Positions 11,801-23,700 of a stretch of 64,000 nucleotides of DNA are shown piece after piece (the stretch's first letter is position 1; each line of letters starts with the position of its first letter). Made by a program: the position numbers and the translations under genes. The notes beneath the pieces were generated by a model that was not told where the DNA came from, ran no database searches, and worked only from the letters and a program-made list of their open reading frames with translations. This DNA is from Xanthostigma xanthostigma. Its lineage: Eukaryota; Arthropoda; Insecta; Raphidioptera; Raphidiidae. Where the stretch lies: NCBI GenBank assembly GCA_963575645.1, contig OY754465.1:38776401-38840400 (forward strand). Reading direction: 5' to 3'.

Positions 11801-12890
11801 AATACGAGCAATTACCGGTCACCTGTATAGTCTTCATTCAGAGGCTAAAGTGCCTGTAATTCGGAAATTCCAAACAGTTCCTTAGGGAGAAAAACTTGTC
11901 CACGCGGACGAAATCGTGAGCCAAGGCTCATTTGTTAATGAATGAAAAAATAATGTACTAGAGTGCATTTTACTGCTCAATTTGGTATTAAAGATCAGTA
12001 CTTTCTAACATAGTTAATATTACCAATCCAATAAACAGTTACCTACTAGGTTAACATCGCCAGTTATTTTTATTTAAAAATTTTAAACACTTTTACAATT
12101 AAAACGAAATTACTATAATCATGCACTGACGAACGTGTAAACGTATAAAAATGATCCTTTATACCGTACTTATGAAAAACGTTATTATATGTAAATATGC
12201 GCTAGTTATTTTCTGCGGCTTTGCTTGCAAGAATGCCTATTTTAACAGATTCGTTAAAATCGTCTTTAGAAGAAAATCGACTAAAGTATAGTCAGATAAA
12301 AGGTAAGTAAATATTTTATGTTAAATATCAATTAATCCAAGTTTATATTAAATAGGTCCAGCCGTTTTTCGATTTCTGACTGTACAACAGACGGGCAGAT
12401 AAAAATACGTTTCCCATTTTTAGGTTTCATATAAAATTTCCTAAAAATTCACAAAAAAGGCACGTCGATAATTTAAAAATTTTAAAAATAAGTTTTCAGT
12501 AATTTACTGTTTTGTTTTTAAACAAATTTTTCAATTCCAATTGGTTGTCTTAAAACATTTAAACGAAATTTGATGCAATAATTTACGCAGGAACCAACTT
12601 TTTATTGGTTTTTGTTTCATAAATAATTCAAAAATTTGGAAAATTTATAAAATAAGTTTTCACTAGTGTATTGTTTTGTTTTTGAAATTCCAATTATTTT
12701 GGTTTTTTTTTTAAAATGCATTTCGATGAAAATATTGATTCCCTTTCAGAAATCAAAATTAATTTATCAGTTTTTTTGTTATCTTCAGTAAAATTTAATA
12801 TTTGTGTGCTTTAGAAATCGTCCGTATTTTATTTGATTTTTTTTAATAGAAAATTTTAAACAGCTCAGTTAAAGTAATAACACTCACCAT
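5854..12890 (-). CDS. TpnC: Troponin C, copy 1
   Basis: Calcium-binding subunit of the muscle troponin complex, which relieves troponin I inhibition on the thin filament. Coding exons on the minus strand: 12888-12890 (ATG only, inferred), 7609-7636, 6944-7207, 6422-6553 and 5854-5882. Lengths 3+28+264+132+29 give 151 residues and a TGA stop. After M the protein reads [17 protein letters not shown]-hand loops: [13 protein letters not shown] (no acidic residue at position 12, degenerate), [14 protein letters not shown] (intact), [15 protein letters not shown] (degenerate), [14 protein letters not shown] (intact). Sites II plus IV is the F2-like pattern of insect troponin C. It ends EFMEVMTGE. 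The donor after exon 4 is GTTTGT, a weak match; the others are standard. Intron 1 (5.25 kb) carries a foldback, a retrotransposon remnant and a MITE. Confidence 0.93.
7932..8136. repeat. Foldback repeat inside intron 1 of troponin C copy 1
   Basis: The left arm, 7932-8000, contains GACCGATTTTGACGGGACT. The right arm, 8068-8136, contains its reverse complement AGTCCCGTCAAAATCGGTC. Arms of about 69 bp with a few mismatches surround a 67-base spacer. A TCTG simple repeat (7903-7920) abuts the left arm. Probably a non-autonomous foldback element; no clear target duplication. Confidence 0.7.
8811..9570 (-). pseudogene. 3' remnant of a Jockey/CR1-like non-LTR retrotransposon
   Basis: Two overlapping minus-strand frames (9311-9562 and 9028-9330) encode the region after reverse transcriptase. 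The first has [20 protein letters not shown] and [10 protein letters not shown], matching the C-terminal part of the intact element at 43981-46464. The second continues with [19 protein letters not shown]. Joining them needs a frameshift near 9330, so the copy is dead. The minus-strand 3' end runs into an (AAATA)n tail at 8811-8832. The 5' side breaks off near 9570 beside a different repeat. Confidence 0.85.
9683..9775 (+). repeat. Fragment resembling Penelope-type or similar retroelement flank
   Basis: Contains CCTGAAGAAGTCTGAAATTG followed by CAGGCGAAGCGTTGGC. GTCTG can pair with CAGGC, giving a small hairpin between CTGAAGA and GAAG, a hammerhead-like order with one extra base. Related motifs occur near 29.4, 62.1 and 63.9 kb. 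The class is a guess from memory of such motifs in Penelope-like elements. Confidence 0.4.
9776..11395. other. No gene seen; one tRNA T-arm-like sequence
   Basis: Within intron 1 of troponin C copy 1. Positions 11096-11115 fold as a 5-bp stem with a 7-base loop (TCGGGTTTGAGTCCCGA), the shape and box-B sequence of a tRNA T arm, but no D or anticodon arm can be drawn. A short inverted repeat of CCGAATCTTC lies at 11064-11101. Positions 9957-9990 hold several CTTCGG/CCGAAG units. Nothing else is recognisable. Confidence 0.4.
11396..11824. mobile_element. Foldback MITE with about 110-bp inverted termini
   Basis: Left terminus GACCGGTAATTGCTCG (11401) and right terminus CGAGCAATTACCGGTC (ending 11820) are exact reverse complements. 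The similarity continues inward through TCCCTCGGG-, TGATATAG- and GCGTCATTTTC-like blocks. No duplication of the target is certain, so the superfamily is open. It lies in intron 1 of troponin C copy 1. Confidence 0.75.
11825..12887. other. Intronic sequence, no gene seen
   Basis: Starts with a short piece containing GTCCACGCGGACGAAATCGTG (about 11897-11917), a motif common in 3' ends of insect LINE/SINE elements. The rest is plain AT-rich intron up to the inferred ATG exon. Confidence 0.45.
12888..12890 (-). CDS. TpnC: Single-codon first coding exon of troponin C copy 1
   Basis: ATG followed at once by a textbook donor, GTGAGTG, on the minus strand. Exon 2 begins in phase 0 with GAAGAT, so joining gives M-EDLD. 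Copy 2 has the same ATG|GTGAGTG arrangement. The 5' leader would lie upstream, from 12891 toward about 12970. Confidence 0.7.
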
Positions 12891-15576
12891 ATTTAATAAA
12901 TGAGTAGATATAAGAAATTCAAAAAACACCGATCGGTCTCAGACGTCTTAATTATCAAAAATTGCGATGAACACTAAAAGGGACTAAGTTGTTCATTATG
13001 CTCGATGGTCAATAAAAGAAGATGCAATTTGGTTTTTGGTGGGGAAAAGTGATTAAAGAGATGTCAGTTGACATTAAGATATCGCTTTTAGATTTTCATT
13101 AAGTAATTCATTAGGGATGGAAAAAACATTTAAATTGACTTTGCAGCATGCAATGGCGAACTGTCACGATTTCCCGACAGGTGAATTTCGAAGTGATTTT
13201 ATTATTTCTTTATAGTAATGATTTAAAAATTTATTTTATACTCTTACTAGTTGTCAGAATAGAATCTGAGAACTAGAAACTTGTAGTAGAAAAACATAAA
13301 ATCAACCACGGTATTGCTCGGCTATTCTCAAGCCCCAAGATAAAATTGAAAAAAAAAAAGTTTTCTAACGGTGAAAAATTCAGATTCTATATTTCGAAGG
13401 ACTTAAACCTGCCATAGTTCTTTCTTAGTACATACCAAAGAAATAATTTTTTGGTGCCTATTCGTCCGTAGCGGTGCCCAGCTGATACACCATTCAATGG
13501 ATTAGAACTGAATTTTGAACTTCGGAATTTTAGAAATTTGTTTCATTTTCCTTCAAAATCGCGGTAGTTTACAAAAACAGGTTTTAAAAGGTTATATTTT
13601 AAACGCTTCAGATAGATTGAAAAATCGACAAAAATGGTGAATAACAATATAATTATTGTAACTTTTTCATTAATAATTTGATATAATAAAAAAGCTCAAA
13701 TTGATTTGTATAAGAAGCTAATTAATAATTAATTTTTATATTTTAAGCTCAATTCTAAAGAAGACCCAAATCTAGACCGAAACGTAAATCTATTGAATTA
13801 TAATTTTATAATTTTTGCAATATGTATATTGTCTGAAAATTTGTCGATAAATTTATTTCTGTAATATTATTGATTTACCAGGGAATTATTTGGAAACTTT
13901 CATTTTATTGAAACTTGTAAAGTAATTTTTAACAAATAGATTTCATCCCTGAAAAGGGCGTGGTTCGTACTAGTCTTCATGAACACCTATAGTTCCTAAG
14001 AAGGGTAGTATTCAGGCGTCTACAATTTTTTTGATATTAAACTTAATTTCTTGTTGGCAGTTTCTAGATCTATTACTTTAGGAGAGCTATTATTTTTCTT
14101 CTTTTATCAATTCATAATTTCGAAGAATTGAGACGTTTCAAGATTCTGTACGTACGGAAAAAGTGAGCTTTGGAAATCGGTGCGTAGGTGATGAATTCTA
14201 GTTTTTATACCGTTTAATTAATCTAAACTAAATTTTAAACTTAGATTTTTTAAGGTGCTCTCCAGTTTCTTCTTTTAATCGAAAATCAATAATCGCGATT
14301 CTCTCAAAACCGGATAATACTTCATAAATCGATATGTCATTAATGACCTTACAAAGTCTCAGCATTTTTCACGTAAAAATTCACGGTCTATTTGCTATGT
14401 GGAAGGGAGGCGTTGACCGTACGCTTTAACTTTTATTTTTTTCACATTTGGTTTAAACTTTGATGTTACACAATTTTAATTCACTTCTTACTCGTTGTCC
14501 CATTTAATATAATGTATAAAAGTGGCAGTAGATTCGCCGGTCAATGGTACTAGATTTCGCGACTTTGATGTTGCACATAGCAAATTAGGTTCATCGTTTA
14601 TTTATTCTACAATTATTTATTTTTTCCTATATTTTTTGTTAAATTCATATTCTCCTGGCGTTTCCTAAACAATTAGGATAATTTTGTCTTCATATTATAT
14701 TGTATTGTGTTACGCGAAATTGTTTTTCAGTTTGTTAGTTTAAATAAATAAATCGTTACATACTAAAATTAAAACTTTATATATTTTGTTGACTTAATAT
14801 TCTTCGGACATTTCATAAACAATTCTGACGGTTTTATATGGATATTATATTACAAGAAATTGTTTTTCAATTTTTTAGTTTAAAATAAATAAATTGTGAC
14901 AAAAATTACAAATTTAGAAGAGTACAGCTCTGTCTGACTTCTAATTAACAGTGAACAATAATGATGAAGAGAGCAGAACATATTATTTTCCTTCTTTTCC
15001 AATGCTTTAAGAAACGTTCATCCGACTGACATATTCAAAACAGCGTAAAGACAAAATATATGACCACAGTACAAAAGCGCTTAAAACGATTTTTTTGAGA
15101 ATTTTTCATAGATATAATCTTTAACGAATTTGTATGTCTGTTGTAACGCTGTATAAAAACGTTTTAATTCTAATTCTAAAAGTAGAAAAGTTTGTGGGTT
15201 TGTCGATCACAATTCGCTGTTCACCTTTTACAGTGAATTGTCCTTCTATTTTACGAGTGTAACGAATTTAGAAATTTTAAATTTAAATAAACTTGTAAAA
15301 CCAGTAAAACTTTCTTAGAGCGCAGCACTGTTCTAGAGTTTATTTGGATTTAGTATCTACTCCGATTTTTTTAAAGAAGCTTAAATCCGGAGCTCTACAA
15401 ATATTATTGTATGTCGTATGGTGAGAGAAACAGAACATTTATAGTGAAAATGCCTGGAAAGCTACGGAAATGTCGACGACGAAGGAACCGACTATGAAAA
15501 TTAGATCCTTATGAATAAAAGAGTGCATTGTTATGGAAACTACGTGTGTGTCGATAATGTGTGGAAGTCAGTCTAA
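12891..15576. other. Spacer between troponin C copies 1 and 2; no gene seen
   Basis: Would contain the promoter and leader of copy 1 at its left edge; TGATAATTAAG occurs on the minus strand both here (about 12950) and in the same setting upstream of copy 2. Positions 14637-14757 and 14795-14900 are an imperfect duplication sharing GAAATTGTTTTTCA and TTAGTTTAAA. No open frame is credible. Confidence 0.45.
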
Positions 15577-17013
15577 CCCAGATTATGCCACTGTCCTTTT
15601 AAAAGGCTACGCTATAAATTTCTATTTTAGCATAACTAGTTGATATTTTTTTGCAACAAACGGCATTAGATTAAGTGATTGTTATAATATTTTACTCGAC
15701 AAACATGTGTTTTTGTTGATTGTTGTCGAAAAAACATACAAAAGCTGTATTTTTTGCGCGTGGTTTTATTTGTGAATTGCTATGGATAATTGGAGGTACG
15801 TATTTACTGATTTTTTGTAATTCTTTTTTTGGTTATGCTATGGTATCGTAAATTTAAAGGTTTGTACTTGATTTCTACATTGTGATTTGTCAGAAAACTA
15901 TGTTGGAAAATCCGCACGGCGTGAAATTTTTTACTGTTCTTTTAAAAGAACGGTGGCGTAATCCACTACTGTTGCATATTTTTTTTAGTTACTGGAAAAG
16001 TACTCTAAAACTGCATGAGGTCTTAGAAGAGCGTGATAGGCCAGACACTGAACTTCCCGATAACATTTGTTTGTTTCCACCTGACAATTCCAACAATGAA
16101 GTTACTGATGAGGATTCGGGGGATAAGGATAATGTCGATATGGACAACTTACCTGGTGCTCAACTGACAATGGAAGTGGAAGTATCCACTAAAAACACTG
16201 ATTTGGACAGTGAGATTGATTTACCGCTCAGCACTTTTGTGAGAAAAAATCCTGACAACATCCGTAAAAAAGCGAACTCATAACTGATCACCAAACGACA
16301 TAATTTCTGAATTTCCCGCGTGGAATGATTTTTATGGCCCGAATCAGTCATACACACCACTAGAAGCGTTTTTATTGTTTTTTGACAATGAAGTTATCAA
16401 TATGCTCGTTAGTTTTTCAAATAGATATGCTAATTCACACAATAGGTTGGGGGACATTTCTGACAATGAAATGAAGTGTTTCTTGGGTGTCCTTCTACTG
16501 AGCGGATATGTGCCTTACCCAAGAATGTCTATGTTTTGGGAAAATTCTACTGACACAAAAAATATTCTGGTTTGCGAAGCCATTTCTAGAAAACATCAAA
16601 ACGGGGCCCTTCAACCATCAAATCTTCATGAACACTCTAGATACGATGGATTGGATCACTTAGTTGGCTAACAAGATAAGCAAACTCGGTGTGCCGTGTG
16701 CCATAAAAAATGCAATTTTTTGTGTCAGAAATGTTCACTGACCTTGCATCCTAAAAATTGCTTTGTAAATTATCATACAGTATAAATTATAATACAATTG
16801 CTTTGATTTTCTAATAAAAAAAAAAAATAAAAGACAAAATAAAAATAGCAGTAGTTTAAGCCACTGTCCTTTTAAAAGAACGCCTGTTTTCAAAAAAACT
16901 AAAAATGTAAACGAAAAAATTTATTTGAAAAAAATGTTTGTTTTTTAACTATTAACTCATGTTAGGTATGAAAATTTTAATATTTATAAAAAATAGTTTC
17001 GGCATAATCTGGG
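15577..17013 (+). mobile_element. Deleted piggyBac-like transposon
   Basis: A 1437-bp element with exact 13-bp terminal inverted repeats: CCCAGATTATGCC at 15577 and GGCATAATCTGGG ending at 17013. The flanks are CTAA on both sides (15573-15576 and 17014-17017), in place of the usual TTAA. GCCACTGTCCTTTTAAAAG occurs near both ends in the same orientation (15587 and 16860), and a related TTCTTTTAAAAGAACG lies inside the coding part (about 15938). The transposase inside is broken and lacks its catalytic centre. Confidence 0.88.
15882..16785 (+). pseudogene. piggyBac transposase, internally deleted and frameshifted
   Basis: The first frame, to the stop at 16283, has an acidic Asp/Glu/Asn-rich N-terminal region. 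After a frame change near 16285-16300 a second frame gives EFPAWNDFYGPNQSYTPLEA, then MKCFLGVLLLSGYVPYPR, the start of the DDE_Tnp_1_7 domain of piggyBac transposases. This breaks off about residue 90 of the domain. The next recognisable part (16680-16785) is the C-terminal cysteine-rich finger: RCAVCHKKCNFLCQKC, ending NCFVNYHTV and a TAA. The segment with the catalytic aspartates is gone. A full transposase would be about 550-600 residues. Confidence 0.88.
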
Positions 17014-17029
17014 CTAATTTGTATTTGAT

Positions 17030-17442
17030 GGCCTCTGCACACGAGGCTAGATTTGCCGCTAGATTCCTTGCTAGATTTGACTACTAGTTTTCTAGCGCTG
17101 GTTTCCTTGATTGCTTTTATGTGCTCGTTTCACAAGAGACGTCTTTTCAAGCTCGATTTGTAGGTAGGTTCGGTGCGAACGCAGCGATAGAACGGTGACA
17201 AAAATGGACGTTTATTGTCTCTGAACGAAACACAAACTATGGTACAGTATTTATTTGCGGGCGTTTGTTCATGTCGCCCACGTGACAAGATACTGTTTCC
17301 TGATTGGTTCTCGCTCAGAGCAAGCAGAAAACTAAGAAAGAAAAAATAGCCCCTGTTCGCAGTGACTTCATTTCCAGCCTCGTAGCTAGTCTGCCGGCTA
17401 GCAGAGCTACCAGCAGTGTTTCTAGCCTCGTTTGCAGCGGCC
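17030..17442. mobile_element. MITE with GC-richer termini
   Basis: Left end GGCCTCTGCACACGAGGCTAG and right end CTAGCCTCGTTTGCAGCGGCC are inverted repeats with three mismatches over 21 bp. Inside are further GCTAG/CTAGC units. The flanks give no clear target duplication. It lies 16 bases beyond the piggyBac element. Confidence 0.65.
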
Positions 17443-19100
17443 TTTAAGTTAAATCGACAAAAAAACTAAAAAAAATCAATCTTTAAAAAGGTCACAAAAA
17501 TGCGAAAAATAATAAAGATATGGCAATTAAGAAAAAAAAATTCTAAGAGAGTTGTTAAAGGTTTTTTTTATTTTGTCCAAAAATATATACATACAATTAT
17601 GTCGGTTTAAAAGTGTAAAATCTGGGTACACTGGGTGAGAGATTTTCGTTCGACTCCGATGCTTGCGACACTCGTGTGTGATTACCACGAAGCATAAAAT
17701 CGAAATAAATAAACAAAATAATGATATCGGTATCAATATTGCTTTATCAAAAATCTTACATAAACCATTTTGCTTTAAGATCACAGTTATATTAATGGCT
17801 GAATATCTGTACATAGGAATTAGCTGAAATTATATAGTATATTGTGTATTTAGATTCTACATATCTTGCCAACTAGGTTTGATTTAATATAATATTAATT
17901 GGTTGTCACAGTTAGGTCTCAGAAGTTTTCAACAATTTTTAAATAAATACATTAACCTGTATACCGAAGATATCTTTACACTATATACTGATATTTTTAA
18001 TAGGATAAGTTTTTAAACTTGTTTGTCTCAGGAACGAGCCGATGTGAATAATGTTTTACGGTTTAAAAGCCGAATTTTTTTCCGGGTGATATAGGCTATA
18101 ATCAAGGCAGTGGCAAATTCATCGGATGTGACCCTCCTTCAATGTAAAGAAGCTCAACCAACGTTATACATTTTTTTGTTTATGTTGTGTAGGTACTTTA
18201 GTAGGTAACTTAAATTAATTAAATACAAAGCTAATAAATTTTACTAAATATTGTAATAATAAATGTTAGGATCCTCCTGTGCTCTTGATCTTCTCGGACC
18301 AAAGGCCCGTGGCATTTTTCCCGTCCTACCACCCTATTGTTATGTCACTGAATCAAGACGATCGGTAGAGCGCCCAGTTCGTGAGACAGATGATCTACTA
18401 AATGCCTTATTTAACGTAATTCAAAGGCAATTTTGCTTTTCATTTTTGTACCGAGAATTTTATTTTTAAATGAGCCTTTTTTCTTGAGAACGGCTTTAAC
18501 GATTTGGATGAAATTTACTTAAAATGAGTTTAGGGGTGCAAAAAATTGATCACGGTATGTCTAGTCGGTGAAAAAAATCGTTTTCTAATCGTTTTTGCCA
18601 CTTTAATAAGCTTTGAAAAAAATAAATTACATGTCAAATAATGACGTTAATCTGTAATAATAAGTAATCAAAATAAAACGTAAATTATTTAAATAAAAAA
18701 GAGGAACTATATAAGTAAATATAGTTTTAAACAAAAATAATACACAGGCTATAAAATTATTGCACTATGATAAAAGAGGGATGAGTAGTAAGCAAAAATG
18801 TGAACCAAATCAGGAGTCTCGTACGAGAACTCTGAGTTATATACGCTAGTTAAAGTTTAAGCGATGCATTAATACCGCTAATAGAATGCATAAGAGTTCA
18901 TTAACTATGTCCTGTAATCCTTGATCAATCTACAATAACATTTGTAAAAAAAATGAAATCAAATGAGGGCACATTTTCATTGCAATATTCATAATAAATC
19001 ATCAATTAGCAAGCAAGTAGACTACCCGTACACGAAACTGTTATACGAATTGCCTAGCTTCTAATAATAATTAAATACTATTATAGTAATTCTACTATCG
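17443..19100. other. No gene seen
   Basis: AT-rich spacer. A slightly GC-richer piece at 18263-18400 holds a 68-codon open frame without family resemblance; I do not call it a gene. Confidence 0.45.
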
Positions 19101-19374
19101 TTTTTGATCGAATTTTCGTTGGAGTTATTATTAACGAATTAACCCGAGTATAACCGGGAAAAAAGTTTACTCGTGTACTATATTATTATTTTTACTATGT
19201 ATGACGAGCTTATACCATTTTTTTGGTTTTTGGCAAGTTTTTGATCGAATTTTCGTTGGAGTTATTATTAACGAATTAACACGAGTATAACCGGGCAAAA
19301 AGTTTAATCGTGTACCATATTATTATTTTTACTATGTATGACGAGCTTATACCATTTTTTTGGTTTTTGGCAAA
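19101..19374 (+). repeat. Tandem duplication, 2 x 137 bp
   Basis: Two nearly identical units, 19101-19237 and 19238-19374, each starting TTTTTGATCGAATTTTCG and ending TTTTTGGCAA. Very few differences (for example AACCCGAG against AACACGAG), so the duplication is recent. Confidence 0.9.
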
Positions 19375-20661
19375 TAAATACTAATTCTAATAATATATCA
19401 ATATTGATCCAAATGCCGCATAAATTCTAGAGATGCGTTTTCCCATCTCGGATAGATAAATTGTAGGTTATAGACGGTCACAAAAAATTTTGCACGCATG
19501 CAGACAAAAAAATCAAATGACAAATTCGGCCTATTGTTTTTTTAATAGTTTATTTAAGTTCAATTTTTTATACCGTTTCATATGGTTTGACTGTTTTTGA
19601 ACATTCTTACGTGCTTTGCCTTTCTCCTTTCAACCTAAGTACAATACCGTTTTTTATAACATAGGTACGTAAATAAAATTAGCTTTGTGAATTTACTAGT
19701 ATGAAAACATATTATATAACATTTTTGGGATATAACTTTGAAAATAGTACTTTTGTAGTCGTTTTTTAAATGTTCTGTCGTAAAATGTTATATAAATTAT
19801 TAATAGACACAGATGATAGAAAGCACGTCTTGCTTTCTGTAAAACGTTTGAAAAGTGCGATGATGTTAATTTTAAATTTTGGCAACCGTTTCTGTGTGTC
19901 AATTGTTACAACTACATAATGCGGTCTTTGCATTTGTTTCAAGTTTTTTCCTTCACCTGCCAAAATTATCACCGATGTCTGATTCGAATTGTACAATTGG
20001 TATTTCATTTGTTTAACATATTTGACAATGTTTCAAAAAGTAAGAATAGATTTTGCGTTTCATTATTATAGCTATTTTCAACAATTAGAATTTGAAATAC
20101 ATTGCATTTTGTTTCTTATTATATTTTATAGATTTAACCCACTAATTTAAAGGAATTATTTTGTAATAGTATATTTCAAGTATTATATTATTTTATGGCT
20201 ATTATTACCTTCCGATGTAAGTTTTCTACTATTTTCCATTTCTCCACTCATGCACTCCTTAGAACATACATTGCTAGAAATAGTAAAAGGTTAAGATGGA
20301 TGTGGCTAAGAATGAACTGACAAGAACAATGCTTGTGTTGTAACTCGTTCATTATACGGATTCTTTGCAGGTCAAACGATCACAGGACTTGATGTCGGGA
20401 AAGTCTTCACTGACGTGAACCTGGGCCCAACTCAATGTCCCACTTTGTTATTGTGAATAATATTCCTGTGAATCCTATGACAACTAGGTCTACGTTCATT
20501 AGTTCGAATTTTCCTTTCCAAATTAATTGATTTAGAAATTAACATTTTTTTTTGTTAGCAGGATGAATAAAAATAATGAATTATATGTTTTCTGATGTAA
20601 ATTATTTTAATTTATAAGTTTATTTTCTTAATAATACAAAATAGTGTCACATTTTAATGTA
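19375..20661. other. No gene seen
   Basis: Spacer downstream of troponin C copy 2. Positions 20360-20440 are GC-richer (CCTGGGCCC) but without an interpretable frame. Confidence 0.4.
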
Positions 20662-20667
20662 TTTATT
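20662..20667 (-). terminator. Likely polyadenylation signal of troponin C copy 2
   Basis: AATAAA on the minus strand 83 bases past the stop codon. Confidence 0.45.
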
Positions 20668-20749
20668 TTTACCTTATGATAACAAAAATATGACTAGTCA
20701 TTTTACAGCCTTGCGTTATTTATATTGTATAAATCAATAATTAAATTTA

Positions 20750-23700
20750 TTATCCAGTCATGACTTCCATGAACTCTGTAAAAAATAATATATTGAAAAA
20801 TTGCTTGCGCATTTATTATTTGTTTTTTAAATGAAGTTAATATTTAGTCAGAATTATTTTATATGTAGTTTAATTAGTGGCAGAATGCACAAAAGTGTAG
20901 AAGCTAAAAGTTGATAGTAAAAAAATCAAATAAAAAAAATTAGAAGAACTGAGAATCAAAATCCTTTCGTTTAATTACTACTTTACTGATATCAAGTATA
21001 TACCTTCAAAATCTAGTGTCCCTGAGCCATCGGAGTCCATCTCATCGATCATCATATCTAAATCTTCAGGTGTGATTTTGTCATCAAGTTCTTTTAAAAT
21101 TTCTCTCAAAACATCCGTCGTAATATAGCCATTTCCTACAAATACACAATTTTTTTTAAAAATAAATTTCGATTTTTTAAATTATTACATAATATCAAAT
21201 AATTTGCTTTAAAAATCCTGCAAATTTTCTCTTCTCTTAATCTGATTATACCTTCTTTGTCGTATAATCTGAAAGCTTCCCTAAGTTCTTGTTGCATGGC
21301 TTCCGCATCTTCCTCAACAAGGAATCTAGCAGCTAGTTCAACGAATTCTTCAAACTCAAGTTGACCAGAACCATCAGTATCGATCTCATCTATAATGTCT
21401 TGGAGTTCCTCATCGCCCAGTTGATGACCCAACATATCCAGAATGGTACCAACCATATCGACAGTGATGTATCCCTTTTTTTCCTGATCAAAAGCGTTGA
21501 AGGCATTTCTCAACACTGCGCAAAAAAAGGGTATTTCAGTTAACAATAAACTACTATTTTACTAAGTTTGGTTCATATTGACTTGACAGGTTTCCATTAA
21601 TACTATAGAATTTAATCGATCATTGTTCAACGGGGAGCAACTTTCGTCGATACAAATTATTATTATTTAAATGAAATTAAAGAAGAACTGGAATTATAAA
21701 AGTTTTAAGTAGTAGTGACCTCGTATTTCTTTTAGATTAGTACGGCAGTATTCTTACCTCTACGGGAAGACTGTTATTTAAAGGTTTTCCACTGCTAATT
21801 TGCCAGCCAAAAAGAAATTATTATTTTGAATTAAAGCACAAAGTATATTTTTTCAGTGGATATATTTCGAAACTAACAAGTTGTTTTAAGGCTAATAAAA
21901 CCTTAAATTCAGACTATATTTCACATCAAAAAATAAATTTTGAAAGCGAGTTTTAAATGTTGTTAAAATATAGTCATCAAAGTTTAACTTACTGTCAATT
22001 TGATCCTTTTCTAAATCCTCCTGGAACAGAAAAAAACGATACCTCTCATAAGTATATTTTAGTTTAGGTCTTGTCTTTTTCATTTATTTTACAAGAATTT
22101 AGATGATTGCAACTGGGGTTGTCAGGCGTCTGGTTTTTTGCAGTCGTGATCGGCCAAATATTTACAAGTCCGGCTTTTGTTTATCTTTTTGTCAATGAAA
22201 TTTCAAGGAAAATTACGTTTTTGATAAAGTAAATTCCCAATATTCTTACCTACTTATGGAGGTTTGTTTAAAGATTTTTTTTAGTTTCTCTAATTGAAAT
22301 GCCAAAGCCAAATGTCGCCATTATTTTAATTTGAATGAAGATATTTCCGTGATTCCTACCAGAAGAATGAGAAGATGGCTATTAATTGATTATTGTCTTG
22401 TATTGATTTTTTTAGAATTTCGCTGTTAATTGATAGTTTTTAGTCTTAATATTCGGCTAATTTTGTTATAAAAAATGTGATTGATGAGTACTAAAAATAC
22501 CGGGATAAGTTTTTTTGTTATTGAAAAAGCTAGTCCGGCTTTTATAGCTAAATGTCCGTCTAAATATTATGCCGAGTCCGGCTTTTCTATTTTGGGGTCT
22601 GGCAACCCTAATTGCAACCAACATAGGAAAATTACATATTTCATATAATATTAGGAAAAATACAAGTAAAAAATAAAAAATACCGTTTTTAAAGTATAAA
22701 GGTATAAAGGTCAATAAAAAAACTTAGAAACAATTTTCCAAATAAAAAAAAAAAAATATTATATTCGGATAAGTTATTCCATTACATAATTAATTTTTCG
22801 GTACTAACAAGATATGATTTTGAGGGCTCCTTAAAAATGTCACATTTTCTAATAATTTAAAATAATGTTTTTGATCTTTTAAAACTTCTGGGGCAACGTG
22901 ACACCAGAGTTACATCTTTTGTGTCTGTGCGGCGATCCATTAAAACGAACCTTAAGATAGTGAAAAAAAATAGTTTAATATTTTTAATAAAATTCAGTGT
23001 TTTAATTTATTTACTCAGAACTTTATTTTATATTAGAACAATTGTTTCAAACATTACATAGTGGTCCAATAAACTGTTTAAGGTCTTGGTCTGTCGAGAC
23101 CACTGTGTTTTGTAGAACAATTGTCAAAAAATAGAGTTCATAAATGTAAATAGTTTAAAACTCTATATTTTATTAAGTATATAACATTAATGCTGAGTTG
23201 CAGAAAGGATTGTCAAAAAATTTGATTTGACAATGACCTTAGTTGTGATCATGAAATTAAGGTTTCTATACATCAAGAGCAGTCTAACGTCATATTTAAA
23301 CTCCCTATTATCTAGATCAGTGTTTTTCAACCTGTGGGTCGCGACCCCCTGGGGGGTCGCGAAGCTTCTGTAGAGGGATCGCCAGAGGTCGAGAGGATTT
23401 TAGTAATATCTATGTGCGTAAATTGCGTTAGTTAGTTATCAATTGGCGACGTATTCGATTTATGTTATTGTAAAATAATGTGTTTTACGTACTATTTATA
23501 TTATGTACTTATATTCGAATCCTAATTATGGAGATGTATAAAAACGTCGTATGGAATGAATATTTGTAACACTGTAACATACACATAAATACATGACAAA
23601 AAAGCGAAGGGTCGGGGGTCGCGAAATATTTTTTCATACCAGAGGGGTCGCATCATGAAAAAGGTTGAAAAACACTGATCTAGATCATAAGATTGTACTC

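Noticed and set aside
15782-15900. Possible extra piggyBac exon (ATGGATAATTGGAG followed by GTACGT)
   Set aside because: Splicing to the AG before AAAACTATG puts the transposase out of frame, so the reading is not supported.
18263-18469. 68-codon frame in a GC-richer patch
   Set aside because: No recognisable motif, no splice or promoter support; possibly eroded repeat.
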